From: PRDV01 sp963710865
GTDB lineage: Bacteria > Babelota > Babeliae > Babelales > Babelaceae
DNA length: 64,000 nt
Direction: 5' to 3'
Assembly: GCA_963710865.1 (NCBI GenBank)
Contig: CAVQBR010000002.1
Location: forward strand, 310,001 to 374,000
How positions within the stretch are numbered: position 1 is the stretch's first letter; each line of letters begins with the position of its first letter. A model generated the notes under the pieces. That model searched no databases. It saw nothing but the letters and a program-made list of their open reading frames with translations, and had not been told where the DNA came from. A program made the translations under genes and the position numbers. Positions 8,601-16,215 of this stretch are shown here, piece after piece.

Positions 8601-9755
8601 CTAAAACAAAGTATCCGAAAGAAGAAGGAGCGGCATATAGAGGGCGACAATAAGACCAGCGATACATCCTCCTAACACCAGTAGGAGGAGTGGATTAATA
8701 AGAATAACGCACCTTTGCAGCTTGCTAAACATCCGCTGTTGATAGGTACGAGCAGCAAATCCTATCATGTGCCCAAGCTCACCAGATGTTTCTCCAATGA
8801 TTATATAGGATTCAAGCTCAGGTGATGCAAAAAATGTAAGTTGAAGAGCATTGGAGAGCGGCCTTCCTGAGTCAATAAGCTGCTTACACAAGACCAGTTC
8901 GTGCGAAATAATTTCTTGTCTCATCGTTATCGCACAAATTTCAAGCGAATCTGAAAGAGGAATATTATTTTTAAGCAATAGCTCAAGCGCCTGCAAAAAT
9001 CTCACCAACCACCAATGCTTCACAACTCCTGCAACACCGGGGATTTGAAAAAGAATCCCACCAAAATGCTTTTTTAAAAAAATAAGTGCGCAAATACCAC
9101 TCCCGAGGAAAACTGCCCATAAGTAACCTTGTGTGCGCATCCCATTACTCAAATTTACGAGCAATTGAGTAATCCAAGGAAGTTTCGCCCCCGATGCACA
9201 GAAATACTGTTCAAACCGCGGAATTATACAGATCAGCATACCCATAAGGAGAATAAGGAAAAAAACAAAGGTGATACAGGGCACAAAAAGAGCCGCCCGA
9301 GCACGCGAAACAAATGAGGCCGTAATTGACCAGTAGTCGACAAGCTTCTTAAGAGGAGCTCCTAAGGCACCCGTTGCCTCTCCCATGCGAACAAGAGCAC
9401 TACTTAGAGTATCTGTAAATGCATGTTCCTCCAAAGCAGCACTAAATGAAGTTCCTTGTGAAATGCGTTGGGCAATATCCTCAACCTCAATTCTCATAAG
9501 GCCTTTATGATTTGCAGCTACGATGAGTAGTGACTGATATAATGGAATATGAGCTTCTAATAATTCAGCTACTTGAAAGAAAAACTGTCGTTTTTGAGAG
9601 CGAGATACCGGCCAAACAAATGCCACTCGCGACTGAACTACTGCGATGCTTTTTTGTAAAAGACCTCGCTCAAGTTCAGGAACAGAAGCTGCCCATGCCG
9701 TCCCGTTATGCATGAGCCCCTCCTCATCTACGCCCTTCCATATAAATAGTGGCAT
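8601..9755 (-). CDS. type II secretion / type IV pilus inner-membrane protein (GspF/PilC family)
   Basis: The start at 9755 (MPLFIWKGVDEEG) matches the canonical N-terminus of this family (MxxFxYxaxDxxG). A longer in-frame start would overlap the upstream gene. The 384 residues hold two GspF domains: residues about 50-170 with EVEDIAQRISQGTSFSAALEE and VRMGEATGALGAPL, and about 250-375 with ALELLLKNNIPLSDSLEI and IIIGETSGELGHM. Each is followed by membrane helices. The protein forms the platform on which the assembly ATPase pushes pilins or pseudopilins. It is 4 bases after the DUF167 gene, so the two are co-transcribed. No other secretion gene is in the window. Confidence 0.92.
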   Translation of the reverse strand: MPLFIWKGVDEEGLMHNGTAWAASVPELERGLLQKSIAVVQSRVAFVWPVSRSQKRQFFFQVAELLEAHIPLYQSLLIVAANHKGLMRIEVEDIAQRISQGTSFSAALEEHAFTDTLSSALVRMGEATGALGAPLKKLVDYWSITASFVSRARAALFVPCITFVFFLILLMGMLICIIPRFEQYFCASGAKLPWITQLLVNLSNGMRTQGYLWAVFLGSGICALIFLKKHFGGILFQIPGVAGVVKHWWLVRFLQALELLLKNNIPLSDSLEICAITMRQEIISHELVLCKQLIDSGRPLSNALQLTFFASPELESYIIIGETSGELGHMIGFAARTYQQRMFSKLQRCVILINPLLLLVLGGCIAGLIVALYMPLLLLSDTLF

Positions 9756-9759
9756 AGTG

Positions 9760-10053
9760 TCACCCAATAAGAGTTGTTTGTAAAGCAAAGCCAAGTTTAG
9801 ACAGAACTTCTTCACGCGTCAAGGGCAGATCAATTTTTACTCGTTTTGTACGACTTGTAGCGCCAGAGAGAATGTCTAGCTGCGCTAAGGGACATCCAAG
9901 ACTCTTTGCAAGGAACGCTATGAGCTCTCGATTTGCCTTCCCATCCTCGGCGGGACTTTTAAGGTAGATCTTGATACGGATACCACTTGGATCTACAACT
10001 ATCTGTTGTCTACCGGAAGAAGGAGTAACTTTGATTTCGAGAATGACCGACAT
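9760..10053 (-). CDS. DUF167 (YggU-family) protein
   Basis: The ATG at 10053 with AGGG just upstream is preferred to an in-frame TTG 15 bases earlier. The 97-residue product has the family core: EIKVTPSSGRQQI, LKSPAEDGKANRELIAFLAKSLG and LSGATSRTKRVKI. The family is widespread with no firmly known function. Its stop is followed after only 4 bases by the GspF/PilC-like gene, suggesting translational coupling. Confidence 0.9.
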   Translation of the reverse strand: MSVILEIKVTPSSGRQQIVVDPSGIRIKIYLKSPAEDGKANRELIAFLAKSLGCPLAQLDILSGATSRTKRVKIDLPLTREEVLSKLGFALQTTLIG

Positions 10054-10125
10054 TCCGTCCCTTTCCAAGATTTGTCATATACATCACAATACTATATACT
10101 AAACTATAGTTTATTCTAATTGTTT

Positions 10126-10216
10126 GGAGAGGTGGCTGAGTGGTCTAAAGCGCTTGCCTGCTAAGCAAGAGTCCTGGTAACGGGGCGCGAGGGTTCGAAT
10201 CCCTCCTTCTCCACCA
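10126..10216 (+). tRNA. tRNA-Ser (anticodon GCU)
   Basis: A class II tRNA of 91 nt: acceptor GGAGAGG with CTTCTCC (one G-T pair), anticodon stem CTTGC/GCAAG around CTGCTAA (anticodon GCT), long variable arm, T-arm GAGGG-TTCGAAT-CCCTC, encoded ACCA end. Confidence 0.96.
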
Positions 10217-10222
10217 GAATAT

Positions 10223-10299
10223 GCGCCTATAGCTCAACTGGATAGAGCGTCAGACTACGGATCTGAAGGTTGGGGGTTCGACTCCTCCTAGGCGCACCA
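10223..10299 (+). tRNA. tRNA-Arg (anticodon ACG)
   Basis: A 77-nt cloverleaf: acceptor GCGCCTA with TAGGCGC, D-arm AGCTCAACTGGATAGAGC, anticodon loop CTACGGA (ACG), T-arm with GGTTCGACTCC, encoded ACCA. It is 6 bases from the preceding tRNA-Ser and shares its terminator. The A34 would need TadA-type deamination to inosine. Confidence 0.96.
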
Positions 10300-10308
10300 A
10301 AAAATTGC

Positions 10309-10333
10309 AGGAGCGGATATCCGCTCCTTTTTT
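10309..10333 (+). terminator. rho-independent terminator of the tRNA pair
   Basis: A perfect 8-bp stem AGGAGCGG/CCGCTCCT with loop ATAT is followed by a run of T (10328-10333). Confidence 0.93.
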
Positions 10334-10525
10334 GAGTGTTATAGACACTCCATGTAAGAGGATTTGAAGAATGGTAGTTCTTCAAACTTTGCCTCCACCC
10401 ACAATCAACTAAACCTTCTATCTTTATTATATAAGAAACCAATTGCAGTTTTCAATAATTAAAATAATTCAGCATGTAAAGCCTGCTTGCTTTTTTGGGA
10501 AAAATGTCATATAGTAACTAGATAT

Positions 10526-10617
10526 GGAGAGATGGCTGAGCGGTCGAAAGCGGCGGTCTTGAAAACCGTTATCTCGAGTGATCGAGATCGAGGGTTCGAA
10601 TCCCTCTCTCTCCTCCA
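10526..10617 (+). tRNA. tRNA-Ser (anticodon UGA)
   Basis: A 92-nt class II tRNA: acceptor GGAGAGA with TCTCTCC, anticodon loop CTTGAAA (TGA), long variable arm (TCTCGAGTGATCGAGA), T-arm GAGGG-TTCGAAT-CCCTC, encoded TCCA end. Confidence 0.95.
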
Positions 10618-10640
10618 GCTTCTTAAAAACCACCCGACTC

Positions 10641-10670
10641 TTGAATTTTATCTATCGGCTCCCTTATACT
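10641..10670 (+). promoter_or_regulatory. sigma-70-type promoter for the cupin gene
   Basis: TTGAAT (10641-10646) and TATACT (10665-10670), spacing 18, lie 20 bases ahead of the cupin ATG, which has its own AAGGAGA site. Confidence 0.55.
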
Positions 10671-10689
10671 GAGAGTAAAAAGGAGACGT

Positions 10690-11055
10690 ATGGTTTTCAA
10701 CAAAAATATCATTGAACTGGCACGAGACAATACCTACTTTAGACAGGTACTTGTAACAACTGAACACTCCCAAGTAGTGCTGATGAGCGTCGCTGTCGAT
10801 GAGGATATTGGAGAAGAAATACATACGGTAGATCAGATCCTCTTCTTTGTGCAGGGCGAAGGTCAAGCAGTACTCAATGATCTTAGATCACCAGTAGCCC
10901 CCAATCATCTCGTTGTTGTCCCAGCTGGCACAAAACACAATTTCATAAATACAGGCAAGATCCCCCTCAAGCTTATAACTATCTATGCTCCTGCAGAACA
11001 TAAGCCCGGCACAGTTCACAAGACAAAGCACGATGCACTAAGAGAAGAAGATTGA
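10690..11055 (+). CDS. cupin-domain protein
   Basis: This 121-residue single-domain cupin has the first motif GEEIHTVDQILFFVQGEGQAVLN (residues about 40-63) and the second motif PNHLVVVPAGTKHNFINTG. Metal ligands are visible as His45, Glu/Asp in the same motif, and His in PAGTKHNF. Proteins of this size bind a metal and act as sugar-phosphate isomerases, dioxygenases or sensors. The activity cannot be assigned here. It is monocistronic with its own promoter. Confidence 0.85.
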   Translation: MVFNKNIIELARDNTYFRQVLVTTEHSQVVLMSVAVDEDIGEEIHTVDQILFFVQGEGQAVLNDLRSPVAPNHLVVVPAGTKHNFINTGKIPLKLITIYAPAEHKPGTVHKTKHDALREED

Positions 11056-11067
11056 GTTCTTACCAAC

Positions 11068-11766
11068 TCATGTAAATAACAAGCCAAAGTCTATTGACTG
11101 AACAAAATAGTCTGCAGTTTCAATCGAGTTGCTGATCTCACCAACATGAATGAGGACAGGCAGGCATGCAAATCCCCGTGGATATCGAAAGCAGCTCAAT
11201 TTGTGCTTCATCTCTTCAATGACTGAAGCAAAAACTTCCTGATAGGTGAATTTGACTTCACACACATAGAGTGTGCGAAATCGCGTCTGTATCAAATAAT
11301 CTATTTGACAACCTGGCATTCGCTCAGTTTTCCGTTGGTAATAGGGATTATCATATACAATATCTTGTGGATTGATATGAAGGAGTCGGTAGATGCTCGC
11401 ACGATTGTTAAGAACCATGTTTTCAACCTGATATCCCATAATGGTATTGAAACCGGGAAGACTCGTTAAGCTGGTCAATACAAATTGATCTCTTTGGATT
11501 TTGTTATAGTTTGGTTCGATATATTTTAGATAAAACCGTAGATAATTGTCACTCAATCTATAACGAAAGACTTTCTTTTCTTTACCCGTTATCAATGACC
11601 ATGAATAATCTCGAGCAACGTATCCCGAAAAAACAAGCTCTTGCAAGTAGTCACTCAACACACCACCGCTTGAATAAGCTATTGCACGAGAAATATCACC
11701 ATATTCGGCCGGACCTTGCGCTAAATAGGTAACTATTTTCAGAAAGACCTCACTACCATAAACACT
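11068..11766 (-). pseudogene. headless ATPase fragment (DUF234-type C-terminal half)
   Basis: The frame is open from just after a TAG (11767-11769) but has no ATG. The only start codons are internal, such as a GTG at 11661. The translation begins with a winged-helix-like stretch (YGDISRAIAYSSGVLSDYL). It continues with FRYRLSDNYLRFYLKYIEPN and a restriction-nuclease-like fold containing QIDYLIQTRFRTLYVCEVKF. This is the C-terminal half of the archaeal-type AAA ATPases with DUF234. The P-loop domain is missing altogether, so it is a truncated relic. It lies just downstream of a second damaged ATPase gene. Confidence 0.7.
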
Positions 11767-11893
11767 CTATCAGCTCATTTTGTATATACAACTCCTTAGT
11801 ATATTCAATAAAGTCAAAGGTAAAAGTACCCGACATCACCACTCCTGACCCTATTTTTTGTGGTGGACAGAGCTTCTAATTAACCGTGCTCAA

Positions 11894-12301
11894 TCACAAA
11901 GTCCACACATGAATTTTCTTTGATCCAATGCCCACGACTTCATGAGAAATTTTCTCATCCCATGATTTATTAGCATCGGGATCAAAAATAATAAGATGAC
12001 CTTCTCCTCCTGCGCTATCCATATACGCAGCTGTTTGCTCTAATCCCTGAGCTAGTACCGATTCGCTACGTTTGATCTTTAATTCCAGAACAAATGTTTG
12101 GTGCTTCCAACGCACAAAAAGATCAACCCGCTTAGTGCCCAAGGCATATTCTCTGCAAATATATCCGCCACCATTAACAATACGTTGCAAAAAAGCGAGA
12201 AGTAATAGATGAGGTCCCGATTCTTTGTATTGATATCCCTGTAGCCATATCTGAGCATTTTCTCGATAAAACTGTGTAAAGCGTTCTAATAGTAAAGTCA
12301 T
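11894..12301 (-). CDS. PD-(D/E)XK nuclease domain, C-terminal part of an interrupted ATPase gene
   Basis: This 135-residue product has the nuclease-like core RVDLFVRWKHQTFVLELKIKR, a D-(x)n-ExK arrangement (Asp in VDLF; ELK). It also has the typical flanking motifs GPHLLLLAFLQRIVNGGG, EYALGTKRVD and EGHLIIFD found at the C-terminus of AAA-ATPase/nuclease fusion proteins. It is in the same frame as the ATPase at 12335-13471, separated only by one TAA. The codons between the stop and this ATG read SYFGKTGSLD, which matches the linker usually seen in the full-length family. Either the gene is nonsense-broken or this ATG (no good ribosome site) makes a separate domain. Confidence 0.65.
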   Translation of the reverse strand: MTLLLERFTQFYRENAQIWLQGYQYKESGPHLLLLAFLQRIVNGGGYICREYALGTKRVDLFVRWKHQTFVLELKIKRSESVLAQGLEQTAAYMDSAGGEGHLIIFDPDANKSWDEKISHEVVGIGSKKIHVWTL

Positions 12302-12334
12302 ATCTAAAGAACCAGTTTTCCCGAAATATGATCT

Positions 12335-13471
12335 TTAATTAAGAACAATTGCTCTCTGAAACTTCGTACAAAGTGCCGCTGGAATGATTTGTTTATAGAT
12401 GGGATTCGCAATTTCCAGAGTTTGATCAGTTGTAGATAACAAACCGAGATCCTTACAGTATTGTACATCATCATCCCTAAACTCTTGAACCGTGCCACCA
12501 CTTATAACCGCATCGATAATGTTACTAATCCTAGGTTCGTTGAGCTTGTCCATCAAGGAATCAATGTGAGTATCTCGGCGCAAAATCAAAACATCTTTCG
12601 CCTGATTTATAATTTCTTCTGTAATAGGCTGAGTTCGATCAAGTACGAGCGCAAAACAAGCTTCTTGTGCGAGAGCATTGACAAGCCATGGTTGCCCTTG
12701 CGTTAAATAATAGGCATGTTCGATTGCTGCATCAGTAAACAGTTGGCCTGTGGCAGCTGTATGTTGCTGATATAAAAGCCTTACCTCATCCTCAGAAAAG
12801 TTTGATAGAAGAAGCGAAACTGCTTTGATATTAAAAAGGCTAGCCGTTGAAACATAAGCACCTTCTTCTTTCGACCAAATTCTATAGTCCCGTACATCTC
12901 GTAATCCAATGAGGCAGATAGATTGTAGAAAGCGCTTAGGTCGTTTGATAAAGCCGGCTCGAATTTGCCGTAAAACTGAAAGCAATGAATCTCCAATAAG
13001 CGAATCTATTTCATCGATAAAGAGCGCAATGGGCTTATCGGAAAGTTTAGCCCACATGGTCAATGCTTGTCGAAAGAGAGTGATACTAACTCGTTTTCTG
13101 TCTATAAGTTTATCTAATGCTAAAACAACTGCCTGATCCTCGGGAAAATCTTCCTCTATAGCATCTCTTAAGATGCTGACAATTGCAATAAGCGCTTTCT
13201 CGACATTTTCACGAGCCGCTTGGGCATCTTCAATGTTAATATATAATGCTTTAATGCCAGCAGTGCCTTGCAAAAACTTTACAAATTCGTTAATAGCGGT
13301 GGTCTTGCCGCTCTGACGAGGTGCATGCAGACCGAAGTAATTCATACCCTGTATAAGCCCTATCAATTGATCTTGATTTAAGCGTTCAGGCAAGAAGTAA
13401 TGTATAGAGGGAACAATAGGGCCAGCTATACAAAAGCTTTTGGCGGGAGGAATGTTAAAGGATCTTTTCAT
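12335..13471 (-). CDS. AAA-type ATPase, N-terminal part of an interrupted ATPase-nuclease gene
   Basis: This 378-residue product starts at an ATG with GGAGG upstream. Walker A is HAPRQSGKTTAI (residues about 49-60), Walker B is IALFIDEIDSL, and a sensor-like LIGLRDVRDYR follows. The C-terminal part has a winged-helix-like segment. In related proteins the ATPase continues directly into a PD-(D/E)XK domain. Here a TAA (12335-12337) stops translation after FQRAIVLN. Such ATPases are common in host-associated and archaeal genomes and are suspected to belong to mobile or defence modules, but no function is established. See the matching 3' part at 11894-12301. Confidence 0.75.
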   Translation of the reverse strand: MKRSFNIPPAKSFCIAGPIVPSIHYFLPERLNQDQLIGLIQGMNYFGLHAPRQSGKTTAINEFVKFLQGTAGIKALYINIEDAQAARENVEKALIAIVSILRDAIEEDFPEDQAVVLALDKLIDRKRVSITLFRQALTMWAKLSDKPIALFIDEIDSLIGDSLLSVLRQIRAGFIKRPKRFLQSICLIGLRDVRDYRIWSKEEGAYVSTASLFNIKAVSLLLSNFSEDEVRLLYQQHTAATGQLFTDAAIEHAYYLTQGQPWLVNALAQEACFALVLDRTQPITEEIINQAKDVLILRRDTHIDSLMDKLNEPRISNIIDAVISGGTVQEFRDDDVQYCKDLGLLSTTDQTLEIANPIYKQIIPAALCTKFQRAIVLN

Positions 13472-13639
13472 GATGCCTCCTACTTAAATAACAAACTAAC
13501 GATCAGAATAGCCAAAGTCATCTTGCTTGTCTAGATCTTATCGATGTACTGGATTGAAAAACTATTCGTTCCTCTTACAAGAGCAGATCTGTGCGTCCCA
13601 GATAAGGATAAATTGAGCTTATCTTTTCACTCCTCATTC

Positions 13640-13689
13640 TCCTCAAGTTGCGCCAAAACTGCAATTGTCATTTTCGCGCAACTTGAGGA
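13640..13689. repeat. 14-bp perfect inverted repeat
   Basis: TCCTCAAGTTGCGC (13640-13653) and its complement GCGCAACTTGAGGA (13676-13689) are separated by 22 bases. No T-run follows on either strand, so it is not an ordinary terminator. It lies upstream of the damaged ATPase gene. Confidence 0.75.
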
Positions 13690-13761
13690 TTTGATGCGAA
13701 CAGATGGACTTTCAGTCACTTTTGTATTTTCATGAAAATGCATTTGTCATTTTCGCGCAAC
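13665..13761. repeat. 18-bp direct repeat, two copies
   Basis: TTGTCATTTTCGCGCAAC occurs at 13665-13682 and again at 13744-13761. The first copy overlaps the right arm of the inverted repeat, so one half-site of the dyad is present a third time. Confidence 0.75.
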
Positions 13762-13910
13762 CTTCTCTCTTCTCAGCAGACCAGCAGGCCATTCCACGAA
13801 TGCATGGCGACAAAAAAAGCCTTTGGTCGTCCCTTGAGGGAACAAGCTTTTAACAAGATCACCAGAAGCACCTATAGGCAGGGCATTTAAGTGGCCTCTT
13901 AACACTTTCA

Positions 13911-13938
13911 TTGATCTTTTGTAAAGTTCGTATATAAT
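13911..13938 (+). promoter_or_regulatory. sigma-70-type promoter of the leader-peptide/SAM hydrolase locus
   Basis: TTGATC (13911-13916) and TATAAT (13933-13938), spacing 16, sit 34 bases ahead of the first leader ATG. No other good promoter was seen between here and the enzyme gene. Confidence 0.6.
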
Positions 13939-13972
13939 TTAAAATATATTTGTTCTCTACATGGAGTCATAG

Positions 13973-14074
13973 ATGAAGAAACTCTTCACCCTCATTTCAA
14001 ATACTCATCCCACTGTCTGGCACGAAACCTTGCGTGCTATGATGATGCTCTCTTCCCATTCTATGATGGCCTAA
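13973..14074 (+). CDS. leader peptide 1 upstream of the SAM-cleaving enzyme
   Basis: This 33-residue frame starts with ATG behind GGAG (13963-13966). It has a basic, hydrophobic start (MKKLFTLISN) and ends RAMMMLSSHSMMA, with five Met after the start codon. The stop TAA lies in the loop of a short GC hairpin (TGGCC-TAAC-GGCCA, 14067-14079). An alternative 8-bp pairing is possible between 14064-14071 and 14132-14139. The Met content, the hairpin at the stop and the position resemble an attenuation leader, here possibly sensing methionine. That reading is inference. Too short for most gene finders. Confidence 0.5.
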   Translation: MKKLFTLISNTHPTVWHETLRAMMMLSSHSMMA

Positions 14075-14311
14075 CGGCCAGTTTATCTTTTCTTACATTT
14101 ACCCACTCATTCGTTAATTTTTCGCCATTTTGGCCATCAGGGCACACTGTGTTTGGAGTTTTGATTATGAATATTAAACGTTCTTTAAACTTTTTTTACT
14201 CCGTCTTAAGAATTATCTGTTTTGCTTTCCTGGGAGACCGCAAGAAACCCATTACTCTCGCTTACTCTATGACTACTCTTGCTTCTTTCTCTATGATGGC
14301 CTAACGGCCAG
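14060..14311 (+). repeat. 22-bp direct repeat spanning both leader stop codons
   Basis: Positions 14060-14081 and 14290-14311 are identical over 22 bases. Each contains the codons for Ser-Met-Met-Ala-stop (partly) and the following GC hairpin. Copies are 230 bases apart. Confidence 0.8.
14167..14304 (+). CDS. leader peptide 2 upstream of the SAM-cleaving enzyme
   Basis: This 45-residue frame has GGAG (14155-14158) 8 bases ahead of its ATG. Its N-terminus MNIKRSLNFFYSVLRIICF resembles that of the enzyme gene (MNLKTVLNQFRYVFTCLLF). The upstream stretch TGTTTGGAGTTTT is repeated before the enzyme start as well. It ends FSMMA-stop, exactly as leader 1 does. It has three Met after the start. It looks like a tandem duplication of a leader unit. 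Confidence 0.5.
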   Translation: MNIKRSLNFFYSVLRIICFAFLGDRKKPITLAYSMTTLASFSMMA

Positions 14312-14425
14312 CCCATTCTTTCTTATATTCTACCAACTTTTTTTGTAACTTATTTGTCAGTTTTTCGTGCCATCGAAGGAAGCCTAGAGAGCCTTCAGAT
14401 GCGCGTATATGTTTGGAGTTTTATC

Positions 14426-15277
14426 ATGAATCTTAAAACTGTTTTAAACCAGTTCAGGTATGTTTTTACATGCTTACTCTTCTGTTGTGCTATTTTGTTC
14501 TCCAGCTTTTGGCTGCGTAAAGATACACAAAGACCTTGTTTTGTCCTCATGACTGATTTCGGGTATGACTTTGCCGTTGGATCGATGAAAGGTGTGATTT
14601 TAAGCCATCTTCCCGGATCAACGATCGTAGATCTTGATCATTCAATTGCGAAGTTTAATGTTGTTAGTGGCAGCTTTGTGCTGTCAAAGTCCTATAGGTA
14701 TTTTCCTAAGGGGACTATTTTCATATGCGTCGTCGATCCGGGAGTCGGAACAGAACGCGAACCACTGTGCATAGTAACGGCACACTATGCTTTTATAGGA
14801 CCGAACAATGGCCTTTTCGAAACAATTCTGAAAGAGAATCCTGATCATCGTATTTATCAAATAAGCGCATCATATCTCAGAGGCAAACCCAACACCTTTC
14901 ATGGCAGAGACCTGTTTGCTCCCGCTGCTGTAGATTTCTTTAAGAAGAATATGCAGCATTTTACCTTGTTTGATAAAGCTAAAATTTGCCACATCCCCCT
15001 GCCAGACAATCAGGCCGTTATTACCTACATTGATAGCTTTGGAAATATCAAGACCAGTAGATCGTTGGAATCTTTTATAGCATCGAAAGATCTCTCAGTA
15101 CGGATCAAAGGAAAGGTATACAATCTCCCCTTCGTCCACACGTTCAAAGATGTTGCTATTGGAGATCTCTTATGCTATCGCGGAAGCAACAACACCCTTG
15201 AGATAGCAGTAAATCAAGGATCTGCTGCTCAGAAACTAGATGTACAAGTAGGTGACAATATTATTTTTGAAAGATAA
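14426..15277 (+). CDS. S-adenosyl-L-methionine hydroxide adenosyltransferase (DUF62 family)
   Basis: The ATG at 14426 has GGAG 7 bases upstream and was preferred to an upstream in-frame TTG. The 283-residue product begins with a membrane anchor or uncleaved signal (residues about 12-30). The family core follows: TDFGYDFAVGSMKGVI (43-58), the FPKGTIFICVVDPGVGTER segment, GPNNGLFETIL, and TFHGRDLFAPAAVDF. These enzymes use hydroxide to cleave SAM to adenosine and methionine (close relatives are the fluorinase and chlorinase). Lack of halogenase context favours the hydroxide activity. The N-terminal anchor is unusual for the family. Two small leader frames precede it in the same transcript. Confidence 0.88.
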   Translation: MNLKTVLNQFRYVFTCLLFCCAILFSSFWLRKDTQRPCFVLMTDFGYDFAVGSMKGVILSHLPGSTIVDLDHSIAKFNVVSGSFVLSKSYRYFPKGTIFICVVDPGVGTEREPLCIVTAHYAFIGPNNGLFETILKENPDHRIYQISASYLRGKPNTFHGRDLFAPAAVDFFKKNMQHFTLFDKAKICHIPLPDNQAVITYIDSFGNIKTSRSLESFIASKDLSVRIKGKVYNLPFVHTFKDVAIGDLLCYRGSNNTLEIAVNQGSAAQKLDVQVGDNIIFER

Positions 15278-15283
15278 ATTAGT

Positions 15284-15321
15284 AGGAAGGTAGATTTATG
15301 CTACCTTCCTGAACCCTTTTT
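15284..15321 (+). terminator. probable rho-independent terminator
   Basis: A 10-bp stem AGGAAGGTAG/CTACCTTCCT (15284-15293, 15301-15310) is followed by GAACCC and then five T. The T-run is displaced by 6 bases, so efficiency is uncertain. Confidence 0.6.
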
Positions 15322-15528
15322 GCAGTGAGAGTAAGAAATTATTTCTGTACTACTCCACGCTTCAACATCAAGTCAGCTCCCTGGGAGGACTGAGGACAAT
15401 AACCAGGGCCTCTAGATACAGTCACTTTTGGTAATCTAATTAATCTACCTCGCAATTGCTCGTACAAATCCTTTTCCAGTTTAGCAAGATATGAATCTAC
15501 TCTAAAATGGGCTACACTAGTAAGTACT

Positions 15529-16215
15529 ATGAATGAACTCATATTTATCGCATATAGCTTGGTCGTAAGTATAGCCGCCATTATCGCTTCAAAATGGGGC
15601 AAAGATGCTTTAGTCGGTCTTATCTGTGTGCAAGCTGTTCTTATGAATCTCTTTGTCGTAAAACAGATTACTTTATTTGGCTTGACTGCTACTGCTTCTG
15701 ATGCACTTGCTGTTGGCACAACCCTCTCTTTAAATCTTCTGCAAGAATATTATCAAAAGTCAGCTGCGCAGCGAGCCATATGGATCAGTTTTTTTTGCTC
15801 GCTTTTTTATACTGGCATAGCGCTTCTCCATCTCGCCTATATTCCAGCACCAACCGATACCTCATCTGCATTCTTTGCAGCATTACTCACCCCCATGCCT
15901 CGCATTGTTATTGCCTCATTAACTTCTTATGTGCTCGTTTTACAACTTGATGCCTTCATCTATGGATTTCTTAGAGAGCGGTTTCAAAATCGCTACTTTG
16001 TACTGAGGAACTATGCTTCTTTAACTCTTACCCAATTTGTTGATACCGTACTTTTCACTTTCTTAGGCCTGTGGGGTATCAATGAAAGCTTTAGTAAGGT
16101 GAGTACTCTTTTTGACATTATTCTCGTCAGCTTTAGTATTAAACTACTTGTGATAGCTATTGCCGTTCCTTTTGTGACCTATGCAAAAAACATCAAAGGG
16201 AGAATCCGCTTATGA
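15529..16215 (+). CDS. VUT-family queuosine-precursor transporter (YhhQ-like)
   Basis: This 228-residue integral membrane protein has about six helices and the family features NLFVVKQITLFG, TASDALAVGTTLSLNLLQEYY, and VLQLDAFIYGFLRER followed by LTLTQFVDTVLFTFLGLWG. YhhQ/QPTR carriers import queuosine precursors (queuine, preQ1 or preQ0) across the inner membrane. It overlaps tgt by 4 bases (ATGA), so transporter and transglycosylase are translationally coupled. No queuosine synthesis genes are in the window. Confidence 0.9.
   Translation: MNELIFIAYSLVVSIAAIIASKWGKDALVGLICVQAVLMNLFVVKQITLFGLTATASDALAVGTTLSLNLLQEYYQKSAAQRAIWISFFCSLFYTGIALLHLAYIPAPTDTSSAFFAALLTPMPRIVIASLTSYVLVLQLDAFIYGFLRERFQNRYFVLRNYASLTLTQFVDTVLFTFLGLWGINESFSKVSTLFDIILVSFSIKLLVIAIAVPFVTYAKNIKGRIRL

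Larger units (their letters stand above)
13472..13910. other. 439-base intergenic region with inverted and direct repeats
   Basis: There is no convincing gene. It holds a 14-bp inverted repeat, an 18-bp direct repeat (both listed separately), and an A-rich/T-rich imperfect dyad near 13813-13850 with core TCCC-TTGA-GGGA. Confidence 0.55.

Noticed and set aside
8453..8650. 65-codon minus-strand frame at the end of the PilC-like gene
   Set aside because: Overlaps the 3' end of the gene, low-complexity and no ribosome site.
13544..13735. 63-codon frame over the inverted repeat
   Set aside because: It runs straight through the dyad, has no ribosome site and a composition unlike the neighbouring genes.
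14354..14425. Longer N-terminus for the SAM-cleaving enzyme starting at TTG
   Set aside because: The ATG at 14426 has GGAG at good spacing, and the upstream part repeats the leader's own 5' sequence.
15339..15542. Minus-strand frame with a protein-like end (SYLAKLEKDLYEQLRGRLIR) overlapping the start of the YhhQ-like gene
   Set aside because: No ribosome site at its ATG, overlaps the well-supported transporter gene, and no similarity I can name; it could be a relic but the evidence is too thin.
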